From assembly GCA_963082975.1 (NCBI GenBank), contig OY720347.1, positions 13,126,225 to 13,190,224 of the forward strand: 64,000 bases of DNA, written 5' to 3'. The notes beneath the pieces were generated by a model. That model saw only the letters and a program-made list of their open reading frames with translations. It did no database searches and was not told where the DNA came from. Of this stretch, positions 1 to 13,138 are shown one piece after another (within the stretch, counting starts at the first letter, position 1; each line of letters opens with the position of its first letter). This DNA comes from Labia minor (Eukaryota > Arthropoda > Insecta > Dermaptera > Spongiphoridae). Both the position numbers and the translations under genes were made by a program.

Positions 1-209
1 AATGCATTAAGTAAATATACAAATTTTATCAAAATCCATTGAGCCGTTCAAACTGTGCACATCTATACGGACACACAACGGACAGACGAACAGACATCAT
101 GCTAAAAATACTTTTTTCTGTAAACAAAATGCATGATTCGTGGAGATATGTAAAAATCTGGTAAATATTGGTGTGAAAACAATACCCTCTCTTCCTATCG
201 TCGGTCGGT
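1..209 (-). repeat. Family A Helentron-like element, 5' part
   Basis: Partial copy of interspersed family A, read on the minus strand from its 5' terminus ACCGACCGACG at 209. It carries the diagnostic block with ACGGACAGACG-type tetranucleotide repeats and the CATCATGCTAAAAATAC motif seen in the other copies. The 3' part lies outside the window. Confidence 0.75.
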
Positions 210-444
210 AAAAAAAGAAGAAATCGAAATCAATCATCTAAATTCAATTAATTTGATAAATAATTAATCAAATATAGACAATTTAAATTAAAATATTAGA
301 TTTAATAACTTAATTAATTTATAAATTTGAAAAAAATTTTTGTTATTTTGTTATTTTTACTTTAATTTACGTATTAAATACTAGTTACTGGTATACACTT
401 TAGTATAGGTTATCTTTGAATTGTTGTATTTATTTCTCTTATAT

Positions 445-703
445 CGGTTTCTCAACCTTTTAGTATTCACGGCCCTATTTTCAATCATAATTTTCATCCC
501 CCTCCCCCATCGGAAATGTTTCAGAGCATCGCAAAATCATATTACCTTTTTAGAACTATATTGAAAAAAAAATTAATGTAATTAAAATGAATTACATAAT
601 TGTAAAAAAAAGAACCAAATAAAGGCAATAAATAAAAATATTGAAAAAAAGTCGGGAATTTTCTCTAGGATATGCTCGCGCCCCTACAGGTTGCGAATCG
701 CTG
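445..703. repeat. hAT-like MITE (TTCTCAACC ends)
   Basis: The left end reads GGTTTCTCAACC and the right end GGTTGCGAATCGCTG. It is a diverged copy of the element at 23753-23998, including the CGGCCC and GCTCGCGCCCC blocks. No clean 8-bp target duplication is visible here. Confidence 0.65.
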
Positions 704-860
704 TTGTGAGAGATTTTTTAAATTTATCTTTATGTATTTAGGATGATGTTTCTTTATGTATATACAATATTTGAGCTTGGCCTAGAATTCACTATTCAAT
801 TTAAATTTGTGTAACTACGTATGGTAACTACAGTGTGACTCTTATTATAATACTCTATAA

Positions 861-1159
861 CACGGGTTCTTAAACTGTGGGTCGCGACCCCCAGGGGGGT
901 CGCGAGACTACTGAAAAGGGGTCGCAAAGATCTGATACTTTTGAATCATTATAAATAAAATTTTAAAATTATTAAAATATATATATGTGAAATGAATGGG
1001 TATGTATTCTTTAATCCTTATTTTATTTACATTGTAAAATAGTGCGATATTAAATCTACATCTACGGTTAATATATATTTCATTATATGGAGGAGGGGGT
1101 CGTTTAAAATTTCCTAAGCTTGAAGGGGGTCGCTATATAAAAAAGTTTAAGAAGCACTG
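861..1159. repeat. hAT-like MITE with 8-bp TSD CTCTATAA
   Basis: The inverted ends are CACGGGTTCTTAAAC and GTTTAAGAAGCACTG, flanked by perfect direct repeats CTCTATAA at 853-860 and 1160-1167. The interior has GGGGGTCGC blocks at both sides. An 8-bp duplication and CA..TG ends fit the hAT superfamily. No coding capacity is present. Confidence 0.8.
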
Positions 1160-3657
1160 CTCTATAATATATAATCTATGAATAACATAAATAATGTTCT
1201 TATGAGTTTCATTCTTGCCCATCTATCCCTCAAAAATTAAAATTTAAATAATAAATACTTATGAAAGTATTTTTGAATTAAAAATCAAAAAATAATTATT
1301 TTTCCAATTTTTGAAGAATAATTTTAAAGTTTTAATGATTGTGATAACCATTTCGTATAATATTTCGTATAAACATAGAAAAATTAACGTAAAAATTTGA
1401 ATATGTTTTTTTTATACTAATTCCAATGTTTGTTTCCGAAGAAGTAAAGAAACGTTAAGTGCATTATATTCTGTATATGCTATTGAAAAAAGTTTAAGAA
1501 ATTATTTATTTATTTATTTTTTTTTATAAGGAATGTAGTGAAGTGATTAAATCTAAACAGACCATCAACCGATAGGCAAATTAATGCGCCACTTTAACAT
1601 CTCCATCAATCAAAACATCCTAATTTTAATTCAAAAGTATTTTTAAATTGAAATGTCAAGTATTTAATCCTCTCATCGTTTCTTTATCTCTGTGCAAGTG
1701 TTGAAAATTTTGCTGATGATTATACAATGAATGACGTATTTTTTAAGGAGGGATTGGATGACAGTTATTAATAGTTGGTCGATTGTCATGTCTCGATGCC
1801 ACTGAATGACTTCATCAAGGGGGAGGGCCAATTGCATATGAAATTGAAGCTGCAGGTGGACCCGATGCAATTGTGATGGATCCATTGTCTGTTGCGAAAT
1901 CAAATGTGAATTTGCCCGGAGGCGAATTTAGACGCGAGGCCTTTTTTAAGGCGGCCCCGATCCTCTGCCGTTGCGCTATTCTTAGCGGTCGGCCTCCTGC
2001 GAGATTCGAGATCCACCCTTGTTCAAATAACACATATCTTCCTGAGAACAAACATCACGGAGAATATTCCCTCCATCTCACACTTCCCACATCCTCACCC
2101 ATCAAAATACACCAATGAAATTCATTTTAAAAATCCTGTTCATAAAAATCAGTTAAAATATATAAACATATCTTGAAAGATTTCCAAGACATGTTTATTT
2201 TATTTATTTTTTTTATTTGTAAGAACAAAGCAAATCATATTCTATTAAAAATCCTAAATCTAAATTTACAATGTTAAAAAATTTTAATTTGAAATATATA
2301 TTTAAAAAAAAAACAGAATTTCACCCAAGTAAATTGTTCATAATGTAACGAGGATAATATTTTTTAAATAAATATGAATATATTTAAATATCTATTTAGT
2401 AATATAATCTAAAATGAATAATAATAATTAATAATTAAAAAGTAATTAGAAGGTTAGGTCCTAAAGAAGTGTGAAATAATCTCGAATTAAAAATTAAATA
2501 TCAAGATGCCACGCAGTCTGCAAGGTAACATGATTTACATGTTATTTCATCAAGGGGAGCTTTCTATAAGAAGCTCCACCTGGTCTACGTAAACAAAACA
2601 ATGGGAAGCTACTTGAAATAAAATGTAGCGGGCTCTGATCTGGAAAATCAAGCGAATTCGTTTTACTGATCATACAACACCTCCATCCCGCTTGGAGGGT
2701 AACCGGCTTGGTAGCCTTTTTCTTTATAATAAGATCTACAAAGTTTTTTTTCTACTAATATTATAATGAAAAATGTATATTTTAATTAAGTAGGTATGTA
2801 AATATCTTTAATTATATCATGTTTTATGTATTATATGTAAGATTAAACCGATGTATATATAAGTTATGTTGATTTATTTTCATTAAGATAAATAGTATTG
2901 TTTTTTTTTAGTTTCTATATGATAAATGAATAAGATAAATTGTGTATATGCGTAATAATTTTCAATATCTCTAATAAATAAATGAGATTGATAAATTATT
3001 AAATTTTAATTTCTATTTAAGCTTTAATTTAAATTGATTTAATATTCATGATAAATTAATATTTGAAAAATAAATTTAAAAAAAAATTGAAAATGAAAAA
3101 AAAAAACTCTAATGAAAGTATTATTGTGGACAAAGTGAACGAAATTTCTTTGATTATATTAAGTAATTAAGTTAATACCTCATGTAGGTATATTATATAA
3201 TAATTAAGGCAACTGAATTCGTAAAAAGAGTTGACAGTTTAATAGTGATTAATGATCTTTTTTATTTTCAGTGAACAGACATTTCTTATCATCGAAGTTT
3301 AAAAATGTCAAAATTACCAAGTAAATAGCTATTTTTATCATTATGAGGTATAATTATTATTTTATGAATTTATTAATTATTATAATTAAATTATTATTTG
3401 TTTAAAATTATAAATAATTTATTAGGAAGGATTTTTTTTATCCTTTTTAACGTTATATAAAAACAACTGTACAGTGAGGGGAAAAATAAATAACAGGGTC
3501 GGACAATAACAATGCGCCTTCGCAACTGATTGATTGGCCGATAACAACGCCACCCTGGCGTTTACTTTTTTCGTTACATTATTACATAATACCCACATTA
3601 TTTAATACAACAAAAGAAAATTTTATCTATCTAATTGATTTATATTTTATTACATAT
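1160..3657. other. Unassigned intergenic DNA with GC-richer patches
   Basis: Mostly AT-rich, low-complexity sequence. Two patches stand out by composition: about 1780-2115, which has overlapping short open frames on both strands and no splice signals I trust, and about 2500-2720. Neither matches a protein or RNA family I recognise; they could be regulatory DNA or old exons. Confidence 0.4.
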
Positions 3658-4165
3658 ATTGTGACAAAAAAGTTTCTAGAATTTCTTTTTTGTCTATATT
3701 CGTGGTGTGGTGCATCATGAATACGTTCCAGAGGGGCAAACGGTCAATAAGGAGTATTATGTGACTGCTTTGAGGCGTTTGCATGAACGCGTCCGTCGTG
3801 TTCGGTCGGAATTGTGGAAAGACAATTCGTGGATTTTGCGCCATCTCATCGAGCCACGATTGTGAACACATTTAAGGCAAAACACTCGATAAATACCATC
3901 GACCAGGCACCGTACAGTCCAGATCTGGCCCCGTGTGACTTTTTCCTCCTTTCAAAACTAAAATTGCCACTCTGGGAACTCCTTTTGACTCCATACCGAC
4001 CATAAAACAGAATGCGTCGAGAGAGCTGAACGCCATCCCAGCCAACGCCTATAAAAAATGCTTCGAAGATTGGAAGAAGTGTTGGCATATGTGTATTGCT
4101 TCAGAAGGGGCATATTTTGAAGAAGACAAAATAAATATTAAATATAAATACTTTTTTGTCACAAT
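3658..4165 (+). mobile_element. Deleted mariner element with frameshifted transposase
   Basis: The terminal inverted repeats ATTGTGACAAAAAAGT (3658-3673) and its complement (4150-4165) bound a 508-bp element. Full mariners are about 1.3 kb, so most of the 5' coding region is gone. The rest reads as mariner transposase C-terminus across frameshifts: the hallmark YSPDLAPCDFF at about 3915-3950 contains the third catalytic Asp, followed by RELNAIP and a CIASEGAYFE-type ending near 4095-4125. It is inactive as a coding unit. Confidence 0.9.
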
Positions 4166-5334
4166 GTATAAATTTGAAATATTGAAAATAATTTAAATAA
4201 TTTAAATAATTTTTAAGGTTTTTGTTAATTGTAATAAAATCAACATGTTTGCAAAAACAATTTATTGATTGTTTGTTTGAATGTGATAAATAATAATATA
4301 ATAATAATTTGCTAGTAAATTGATATTTAGAAGTGCAGAAATTATAGTTTAAAAATAATAATAATTATAATAATTCAAAAATTAATAAAATAATATTTAC
4401 TTATAATATAAAATACTGATATAAAAAAAGTTATTGACATAGATATGTTGACATTTTTGAACTTTACTACACACACACACACACATGAATTGGTCTTACT
4501 TGAAAAAAAAATATCATAAGGCACATACTAGTACAAATATATAGTTTCTCTAGTGTTTTGATAGAAGTAACCACAATAAATATTTCCAAATTATGGAATT
4601 CATTTTAAATGGTTTAAATTAGTTTTTAGAAAAAGTAAAAAAATAAGGTTGGTAGACTTGTCATCATTATTACTCTGAGGTAGAGAATGAATATTTAAGT
4701 GGGAAATTTAAAAATAAAAATATATTTTAAACAAGTATTTTTTAATTGACAATTAAATTGTAATGATTTTTTTATGTTTAATAAACATACAGCTATCAAA
4801 AATATAAATAAAAATATTTCCTGAAAATTGTTTCTGAACTAATTCTACCATTTTTATTTATAACATATACTTGTAGATTACTTATTAAAAGATTTAAATT
4901 AATCAGTAAATATCATGTTGATTAATAAAAAGAATATTTAACTTTTAATTTATATTTATATTTAACTTTTACATATATATTTATTTGGCAAGCTTATGAT
5001 AATTTGTTTTAAATTAATATCATCATCCTAGTGAAATATAGCAGGAAAGAAAATTATATTTATTCATTTGATGAAAATAAAATGTTTAAATACAATTAGT
5101 TACAATTTAATTATGTTTATTATCCGTAATTATTTTTTTTTTTTTTTGGTTCTATAAGCAAAATCTTTTAAACATATCGTGACAACACTGATCTATATAT
5201 TATTAGTAGTATTATTATGATTAAAAATATTTTTTTAGCATAGTTGTATTGGTTTGGCAAAGTAATATGGGTCGCTTGAAATAATCAGGCCACTGTGTTA
5301 AAAATTTGTTAAACCTATAGCTCTTAAATTAGAA
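4166..5334. other. AT-rich intergenic DNA
   Basis: Simple AT-rich sequence with a short CA run near 4473-4486. I see no gene, RNA or bounded repeat in it. Confidence 0.5.
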
Positions 5335-5622
5335 GATATTTTCGAATTTCCAAAAAAACAAACAAAAATAAGCTCTTAATCATTTCCGAATTTTTTTCAA
5401 ATTTTTTTTAATTTGGTTCTAAAAAAAAAAGTAAAACGTTTTCTGGACTAAGCTCTTAAACATTTCCAAATTTTTTTAATTTGGTTCTAAAAAAAAAGTA
5501 AAACGTTTTCTGGACTAAGCTCTTAAACATTTCCGATTTTTTTTCTAAATTTTTCTCAATTTGGTTCTAAAAAAAAGGTAAAATGTCCCGGTTTGGTGTT
5601 TTCAAAATATGGTCACCATATC
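5335..5622. repeat. MITE fragment with tandemly repeated core
   Basis: About three tandem copies of a roughly 72-bp unit (5372-5590), each beginning AGCTCTTAA and containing AATTTGGTTCTAAAAAAA. The right edge (GTTTTCAAAATATGGTCACC, ending about 5618) matches the terminus of the element at 16063-16276. The left terminus is missing. Confidence 0.6.
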
Positions 5623-6591
5623 TATTACATATATATAATTAAAATATTTAAATATTTAAATAATCCAATTTCTACAAATATATTATTATTTAAAAAATTT
5701 CAAAATATACATATTTTTAAAATGATTGATTAATAAATAAATGATTAATTTTAATCAAAATATTTTTGAAAATTAAGTTCATTTTGAATACCTTTGAAAA
5801 TATTTATTTTTCAGGATTTAATTGAAATTTATTTTAAAATATAAAATATTTATTATTAGTTTGGTTAGAAAGGGAGTGTATTTAAAAAAAAATCATTCTT
5901 GTATAATGTTTTTTGGCACTGATACAATTTATTAATAGTGTGTTAGTGTGAAAGTAAAGTTTCTTCTGTATTATGTAGCTAGTAGATATATACTCGTACA
6001 TATAATGATGGTATTTATATCAGAATTCAATAGAGGAATTTTTCAATTAAATTTGATTAGAAATCTTTTTTAGATTGTCAAATCTTTAAATACTGAAATA
6101 ATTAAATGAGAAAAAAATAAATTAAAATAAATGTTGAAAATTTTCATCTTCGGCCAAAAGTGTATCAGGATAAATCAACATTTTATTTTAAAGAAGCCTT
6201 GGAATAAAAATAAATATGAATGATAATTCTAAATAAGTTTTCGATTAATGTCCATTGATAAGTCGAAAATTGAGGGTGAAAAAAAAATTAGATCTACGCT
6301 AGAAATCAACTTTAGAGGAATATTTAAGCTAGGTTTCTTGGAGGAGAGTGGTTGATTGTTTATGAAATGATGATCTTTCCCCCCGAAGGGGGTTGGATTT
6401 GTTTGGTGACCTTGGATGATGGCAATCACGACCCGATGACCGATTACTGCAATGATCCTCTCTCACTCTCCGCCCAATATAAACCGTGTCCGATTGAGTT
6501 AGTGATGCAATGTGTTTGTTATAAAAGGTGTTGCTTGGGAAGATTCAGGAACACAATTCACGGAGCAGGAGATGCAGATGCCAGTGCCTAC

Positions 6592-6721
6592 CTGAGAGAG
6601 CGGGTCGGCGGCGTCGATCAGCCTCAGAACCGCGACTTTCTGGTCCACGACGTCGGCGTCCCTTGGCCTCCGCGAGGAGCGCCAGCTCCGACCCGCCCCT
6701 TCATGTTGAGTGGGAGCCTTT
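6592..6721 (-). other. Candidate GC-rich internal exon
   Basis: In very AT-rich surroundings this 130-bp stretch is GC-rich and stays open on the minus strand between a plausible acceptor (TGACCTAG) and donor (CTCAG/GTAGGC). The minus reading includes DADVVDQKVAVLRLIDAADP, which is protein-like but not recognised. Overlapping open frames on the plus strand (about 6352-6840) are an alternative. It could equally be a CpG-rich regulatory patch. Confidence 0.3.
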
Positions 6722-7046
6722 CTAGGTCAGGGGGGTCAACACAAACAACCATATTCCCTCCCTTACATATAAGAAAGGGTTTCACAGATTCTAGATACCA
6801 ATCATTCCATTACAATAACCAAAATAACAAAAATAAATAAAAACTAGAAAGTATAACTTAAACAAACAAAAAGTTATTTTAAGATATTCATTCAAAAGTT
6901 ATTAATAAATAATAGAAAAAAAAGAAATAGCTTTTTAGGGAGACAGATACGCTTGATGATTTTTTTTTACTGAAAGATGTTAAAAATCACTATCCTAGAA
7001 AATTAATTTTGAAGAAAAGGAAGAAAGGATAAATAAAATTAAAAAA

Positions 7047-7509
7047 CTCCACTCGACTATCTCGCAAATTTGAATTGGATTAATTAACACATAAATTATT
7101 TTTAAATTAAATTTAATTAAAATTAAATTATAAATCAAAATGAATAAATAATATTTATTAAACCAGCGAGTGTTTGGTTTTTTGTTGATGATACCACATC
7201 ACGTGCTGACGCGTGATTGGCAGTCTACGTGTTAGAAAATTTAAAAAAATAATTAATGTACTTTCAGCGATTCTATCAATCTGAAATACTATATATAGCA
7301 GTTTTATACAATTTTTAATCATGTGAAAAATATCAAACCTTTATCTTTATTTTTAGCTGTTTAAAGGAAACAAAAATGAAAACGTGGTAGGTAATGACCC
7401 TTCGGGATGAGCTAGATTTCTGAAAAGTTGATATAAAACTAAAATATAATCTAAATTAAAACTAAAACGAAAATTTTCGTGATCGCAATACTATCTCTGG
7501 CAAGATAGT
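7047..7509 (-). repeat. Family B Helentron-like element (internally deleted)
   Basis: The 3' stem region with GCGAGATAGT (minus strand) lies at the left and the 5' end ACTATCT at 7509. The interior carries the conserved GATGATACCACATCACGTGC block. The microsatellite core and neighbouring segment are deleted relative to the copy at 58051-58652. Confidence 0.75.
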
Positions 7510-8927
7510 AAAAAAATATATAACAATTTTTTATACATAATTTGATCAATTTTTTTTTCATAAAAAAATACATAATACATTATTTAAAACTACACATATA
7601 AATGGTTATTTTTAAAAAAAAATATTAACTAAAAATATTGCCAAAAGTGTTAGATAAAGGAGGTAATTAATTAATCCTGACAGTTAAATGTTTCACATGT
7701 GTATAAGAATAAAAAAAGTTTGGGGTTTCTGGGTGAAAATGTTGTTAGATGGAGGAATCAACCACCCAGCAATCCACCCATATAAATTATTGTAAATTTT
7801 TCAGAAATAAATTTATAATAAGTTTATATTAACCAAAACTTAATATAAGTATCATTAAATTAAATAAAATAGTTTTTTTGTTTCTGTTAATTTAATACTT
7901 AGCAATGATAATATAAATATAAAAGTTTTTTTGTAAAATAACGTTTTTTTCATGAACTATAAAGAATAAAATAATTTTTCTATAAGCCTAACAGAGTTTA
8001 AGAATTAATTTCTTTATATACAACGAAAAACGTTGGGCGCAATTAGCAAAATTAATTAATTAATTATAATTAAATTATATTTCTTTCATACCTTCTAGGG
8101 ATTTATTGAAATATCTATAAAAATTTTCAAAAGTCTATCTCAATTTAAAGTTGATCAAAAGTCGATTTCAATTTGTCATAAGACAGGCAAGAAGCGAAAT
8201 TGATAAAAACATTATAAAAACAGATCTTTTAATTAATTATTAAAGTGATCCTCTAAAAAAATCATTTTTTTTTGTAAATATATTATTTTATTTGTTAGTA
8301 TTAAAATAATATCCATAGGTTGTTTCATGTTTTTAATAAGAATAAAATGACAAAAAGGGGAGTTTGAGATCATCATAAAGATCTGAATTATTGTAGAGTG
8401 ATAGATATTAATATTTTGTTAAGCTATTAATTATTTTAGTTTTGGCACTTGTGGACTCTTTTGTTTTTTGTTTTTTGCCTTTCAAATGGTCGCTTCTTCT
8501 TATAGGTATAAGATCTATTTCAGTGTTTTCCGCTCAGTAAAAGTTAAATTTGTTTTTTTTTTCTTTGTTATTTATTTCCAAAGTTGTTAACTTAATGGGA
8601 ATTTTTATTTATATCAGTAAATTTAAGAATTCAATAAAAACAAATATATATATATGTGCAAATTATAAATATATTCTATTAAAATATGTTTGTGTAAAAG
8701 AATATAAGAGACGCTGAATTTTTATTTTATAATTTAAGTTTTAATTGTTGTTAATTTAATATGTTAAAAATGTGTTAACTTCTTGTGATTATAGATATTT
8801 CTTTTAGATATTGTATTTATTTATTTTTATTTTACTATCTATGCATATATTTTTAATATTTGTGAAATTATTTCTTTTAGAATTAAATAAAATCTGTTAT
8901 TTAAAGAAACCGACTTTACATAGATAT
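7510..8927. other. AT-rich intergenic DNA
   Basis: No gene or bounded repeat seen; short frames are not supported by codon use or motifs. Confidence 0.5.
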
Positions 8928-9475
8928 TACGAGGTAAATTCACAAAGTAGGTTTCGTTTTGGAATTAAGACAAAACTAGTACAGGAAAATGATTTTTATT
9001 ATATGCATTTGAAAGAGCAACTAAAATACTATTTTTCTACATAATCGCCAAAAAAAGTTGAGACATTTATCGTAACGATGAACGAGCTTCGAAATTCCTT
9101 CCTCATAGAAATCCGCCGCCTGAGTGTGGTACCCACCTGGCACAAAATTTATCGTAGTTTTGAGAAACAATTTCGTACAATAAAATCCTTGAAATTTGCG
9201 GAAAACTGAAAGAAAGTCCGGTAATAGAGAAATGACGATTTCCTCTAATTTTTTCATTGATCTTTTCCACCAGTTCATTTTTTTTCACCGTCGTTTCACC
9301 ATAACCGGACTTTCATGATCGTTCATCCCTACGATAAATGTCTCGATTTTTTTGGCTTTTATGTAAAAAAATTGTATTTTAGCTGCTCTTTCAAATGTAT
9401 ATAATAAATAACATTTTCCTGTACTAGTTTTGTCTTAATTCCAAAACGTAACCTACTTTGTGAATTGCCCTCGTA
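8928..9475 (-). mobile_element. Deleted mariner element with long TIRs
   Basis: Inverted repeats of about 150 bp begin TACGAGG at 8928 and end CCTCGTA at 9475. The ends share AATTCACAAAGTAGGTT and the CAAAACTAGTACAGGAAAA block. Between them the minus strand encodes only a mariner transposase C-terminus, with FYEEGISKLVHRYDKCLN near 9065-9115. The N-terminus and catalytic triad are absent, so it is non-autonomous. Confidence 0.85.
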
Positions 9476-10211
9476 TATTCAGGTTTTAACATCAGAAGTG
9501 TTGTACAGATAAAATAATAAATATCTCGAGAGATCGATTGAATATACGAAAATTAAAAACTATAATGGAGGTGAAATTATTAAAAAAAATAATTTGTAAA
9601 ATTGAGAATCTAAGACTGAATGTATTGAAATTCAAAAATAATTAATCCTATTCATTTTTTCATTTTAAAGTGAAGCTTTATCAGGCCCTATAACTTTTTT
9701 CTAGAGGAGCTTTTATAGCAGTCGGAGAACCAAAGTAAATTGGCCAAAGTACAGCATGACAGGGTTTGTTAACCAATTTTCAAATGTTGCTATCTATAAA
9801 AACTATTATAATACATTATAATTAACTTAACTTGATAGCTTTTCCAAAAATTCAAAATCATCAAATTAAAAAGTATAAAAAAATATAATATACAAATATC
9901 AAGGTTATTGAAAAGAAAATAGAAGCTTAAATTTAGTAAAATACTTAAAATATAATTTACAAACTTACCATTAGATAAAATTATATTTTTCTCTGTTGAT
10001 TTAAAAAAACAGATTTTATAATAATAATTTAAGAGATTTATAAGAAGGTCTAAAAAATATTTAAAGAAATATAATTATGTAATAACTTTAGAATATGACA
10101 TTTTTCTTATGTCATTTTGAATTAAAATTTTTTATAATATTGTTCATCTGTATTCAATCAGTCAATCTTAGTGTCAAATAAAGATTATTTTTTTGTTTTC
10201 ATTTGAATTTA
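9476..10211. other. AT-rich intergenic DNA
   Basis: No gene, RNA or bounded repeat recognised. Confidence 0.5.
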
Positions 10212-10491
10212 TTATATATACAAATATTATATTTAAATTAAATTTAATTAATTATAAATTAAAATTAATAAATAATATTTATTAAATAAGCGCGTGTTTG
10301 GCTCTTTATTGATGGCATCACGTCACGTGCTGGCGCGTGATTTGCAGTTTTTAAAAATTAATTCCGGTACTTTCAGCGATTTAATCAAGTTGAAATTCTA
10401 TATATACCAGTTTTATACAATTTTTAATAGTGTGAAAACTATCAAACATATATATCTTTATTTGTACGGTCAGTTTAGAGGAAATGAGAGA
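10212..10491 (-). repeat. Family B element, truncated
   Basis: Contains the diagnostic GATGGCATCACGTCACGTGC and CTTTCAGCGATTTAATCAAG blocks but neither terminus. It abuts a second B copy directly, so it was probably cut by that insertion. Confidence 0.7.
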
Positions 10492-10494
10492 GGC

Positions 10495-10939
10495 GGAATG
10501 TCTCCACTCGACTATCTCGCAATTTGAATTGGATTAAATAACATATATTATATTTAATTAATTATAAATTATAAATTAAATTTAATCAATAATATTTATT
10601 AAACCAGCGCATGTTTGACTCTTTGTTGATGGCACCACATCACGTGTTTGCGCGTGATTTGCAGTGTTAAAAAATTAATTCAGGTACTTTCAGCGATTCA
10701 ATCAAGCTGAATTTTTATATACCATACAAAAAATTATTATTTTTTTTTTACGTTCACTTAAGAGGAAAAAAATTAAACGTTGTAAGTAATGTCCCTCTTC
10801 CGGTTGAGCTACATTTCTCAAAAGTTGATAGAAAACTACGATTTTGAATAATGCCCTTGTACCAAATTTCATGTTTCTAGCTCCAACCGTTTTTGCGTAA
10901 TCTTGTCTACATACATACACACATCTCTGGCGAGATAGT
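10495..10939 (-). repeat. Family B Helentron-like element
   Basis: Runs from the 3' stem region TCTCCACTCGACTATCTCGC to the 5' end CTGGCGAGATAGT (10939). The interior is typical: GCTCCAACCGTTTTTGCG and a short ACATACATACACACA microsatellite. Confidence 0.8.
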
Positions 10940-11764
10940 AAAAATGATGAGGGCAGCAAATTAGTTAAAGCTATCAACAATTGTTTTTTTATTATTTTAA
11001 CTACACATTTGTAACATTAAGTATTTTTATAAATATCTGAAATATATATATTATTAAAAATTAAACAATTTAATAAACTTAATAAAAAGAAAAGATTTTG
11101 AAATTATCAATACTGATGAAAATATAGATCAAAAAAATAGTATTTAATAATAGAACTATGTTAGTAAGTACAAGGTTATCAGAATAAAAAGAGAAAAATG
11201 AAGAATTTCTCCTCCAAAAATACTCTCAATTTCATTAGCCTGGCAAATTAAACTCTCATCGTTTCCGAGGATCGTAATTAGAGCGAAACCCTCGAAAAGG
11301 CAAACATCCAAAAAGACTCTCAAATATTCAAATATTTTTTTGAAGCTCATTGAATCTTTAAATAAATAATTCTATTCATGTATAGAATCCCATCAAATGA
11401 GATTAATTATTATAATAATAATAATAAAGTTGAATAATCACTTATATATTACTAAAATAGATATTTTTACATCTTTTTTAGGTGGCGGCCTTGTCGATGT
11501 TGTTTATATCTATTTATTTATTTTTTTTTTTTTTTTGAAATGATACGTTACGTATATCGTAAGTTTTGTTTGTGTAATTATTTATTATGCAGAAAACAAT
11601 ATATTTGAAGGCCAAAGATTCAAGATTAATTAAATTAATATCCTTTTTTTATATATATTTTAATATTTTATTGGTTTTATTTTTTTTATTTCTTAAAACC
11701 AATCGTATCGAACAATTTATAGTGATTTTATTAAAAACTACGTAAAAATTATAATATAATTTTT
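10940..11764. other. AT-rich intergenic DNA
   Basis: Simple sequence only; no supported feature. Confidence 0.5.
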
Positions 11765-12030
11765 CTATCTCTGTGGTTCTACGGAACCCGAAAGTTCTTG
11801 GCCGCACCAACCTCACTTCTCCAAGTATCCTTATCCTGAGCCACAACCCTCCAATCCCTACCCTCCCCTATCTCTCCCACGTCCCTTCCTACATTGTCCA
11901 CTCACCGCGTCCTTGCTCTTCCAAGCGGGCGTTTCCCACTCGGTCTCCCCACAAATATACCCTACGCCATTCTTTCCTCTCCCATTCTAGTCACGTGCCC
12001 TGCTCATCGCGGCCTTCTCGATTTCATTAA
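11765..12030 (-). mobile_element. Non-LTR retrotransposon 3' end (LINE)
   Basis: On the minus strand, with small frame breaks, this reads as the extreme C-terminus of an endonuclease/reverse-transcriptase LINE protein: RARTRWVDNVGRD, then DWRVVAQDKDTW and GAAKNFRVP before the stop. The DNA end GTTCCGTAGAACCACAGAGATAGA is the same as in the copies at 15245 and 40570. This is a typical 5'-truncated insertion. Confidence 0.75.
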
Positions 12031-12654
12031 AAACTATAATTATAATAAATGAATCACACACATTTTAGAATATCTATCTAATCAATGAAAACACTTTTAT
12101 TTATAGTAAATGCCTATATACTAAGTATTTATAAGCAAAGCCGAAATTCATAATATAAATATTTATCTGACCAATATAAATTATTATCAATTGTCAAATC
12201 TTTTTTTACTTATAGGTATAAACTCTAAATTAAAAAATAAATAAATTGATATTAAATTAAGAATATTAAAAAATTGTAAAAGATCCTTTATTAATACTTT
12301 TTTGAATCTAATAATAATATTAATAATAATAAAATTAACGAAATAAATAAGGTAAATAATAAAAATATATTCTCTTATTTTTTAGATTTCAATAAATTAA
12401 AATGTTTTTCTTTAGATTGTTTTTTTAACTGAAATATTCATATTTCATAAACTAAACAACTGTTAACAAGCATCAAGCATTTTATTAAGAATGATAAATG
12501 ACATTAAGAAATTTAATGAACAACTTCCCAACATGTTTCCGCTTTTTTCTTCACGTAATTACTGTACAAAACACAAAATTGTAGTTGGTTTCCGTTATCG
12601 TTAAGTAGAGAAATTAAAAAAAATAAATGAGACCCCAATTGTTAATGATATCTA
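12031..12654. other. AT-rich intergenic DNA
   Basis: No supported feature. Confidence 0.5.
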
Positions 12655-13138
12655 AATGTCATAGGCAAATGGCAATTTTAGGAAAATAGCATTTGCCTAG
12701 TCAAAATCTTTATTGGGCTTTAACCATTATTGTAGTCTTTGTTTTTAATATAATATTTGTTTTGCCAGCAATTTCTAGAAGACCATATTTGGATGAATCG
12801 TATTGATCGACTGAAGACATCTCTTGTCACTTTTGTTTGACACTGTTATAATTTCTTCTATTTTGTCAAAATTCCTTGATTTGTTTACAGTTGTGGATTT
12901 ATATATTTCATTTAAATAAAAATTAAATTCATCCTTGTCATTTATAGTGAACCGTAGGCTAAAAAAATTATTTACAAATTAACAACTGAAGTTAAATAAA
13001 TACACTATAAAGAACAACAATTTTTTTTTAATAATTTCGTAATTGGCTATTGTAATAGTTAAAGCTCTTCGCCCAACAAATGGCTTTTGTCTAGGCAAAT
13101 GCTATTTTCCTAAAATTGCCATTAGCCTACGACATAAA
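12655..13138. repeat. TIR element, superfamily unassigned
   Basis: Inverted ends of about 45 bp start ATGTCATAGGCAAATGGC and end with the complement TAGCCTACGACAT. Each arm also contains its own GGCAAATG..CATTTGCC hairpin. The interior of about 390 bp has no transposase frame. Target duplication is unclear. Confidence 0.7.

Noticed and set aside
1873..2118. 81-codon plus-strand frame in a GC-richer patch
   Set aside because: A minus-strand frame of similar length overlaps it. No domain, start context or splice signal favours either.
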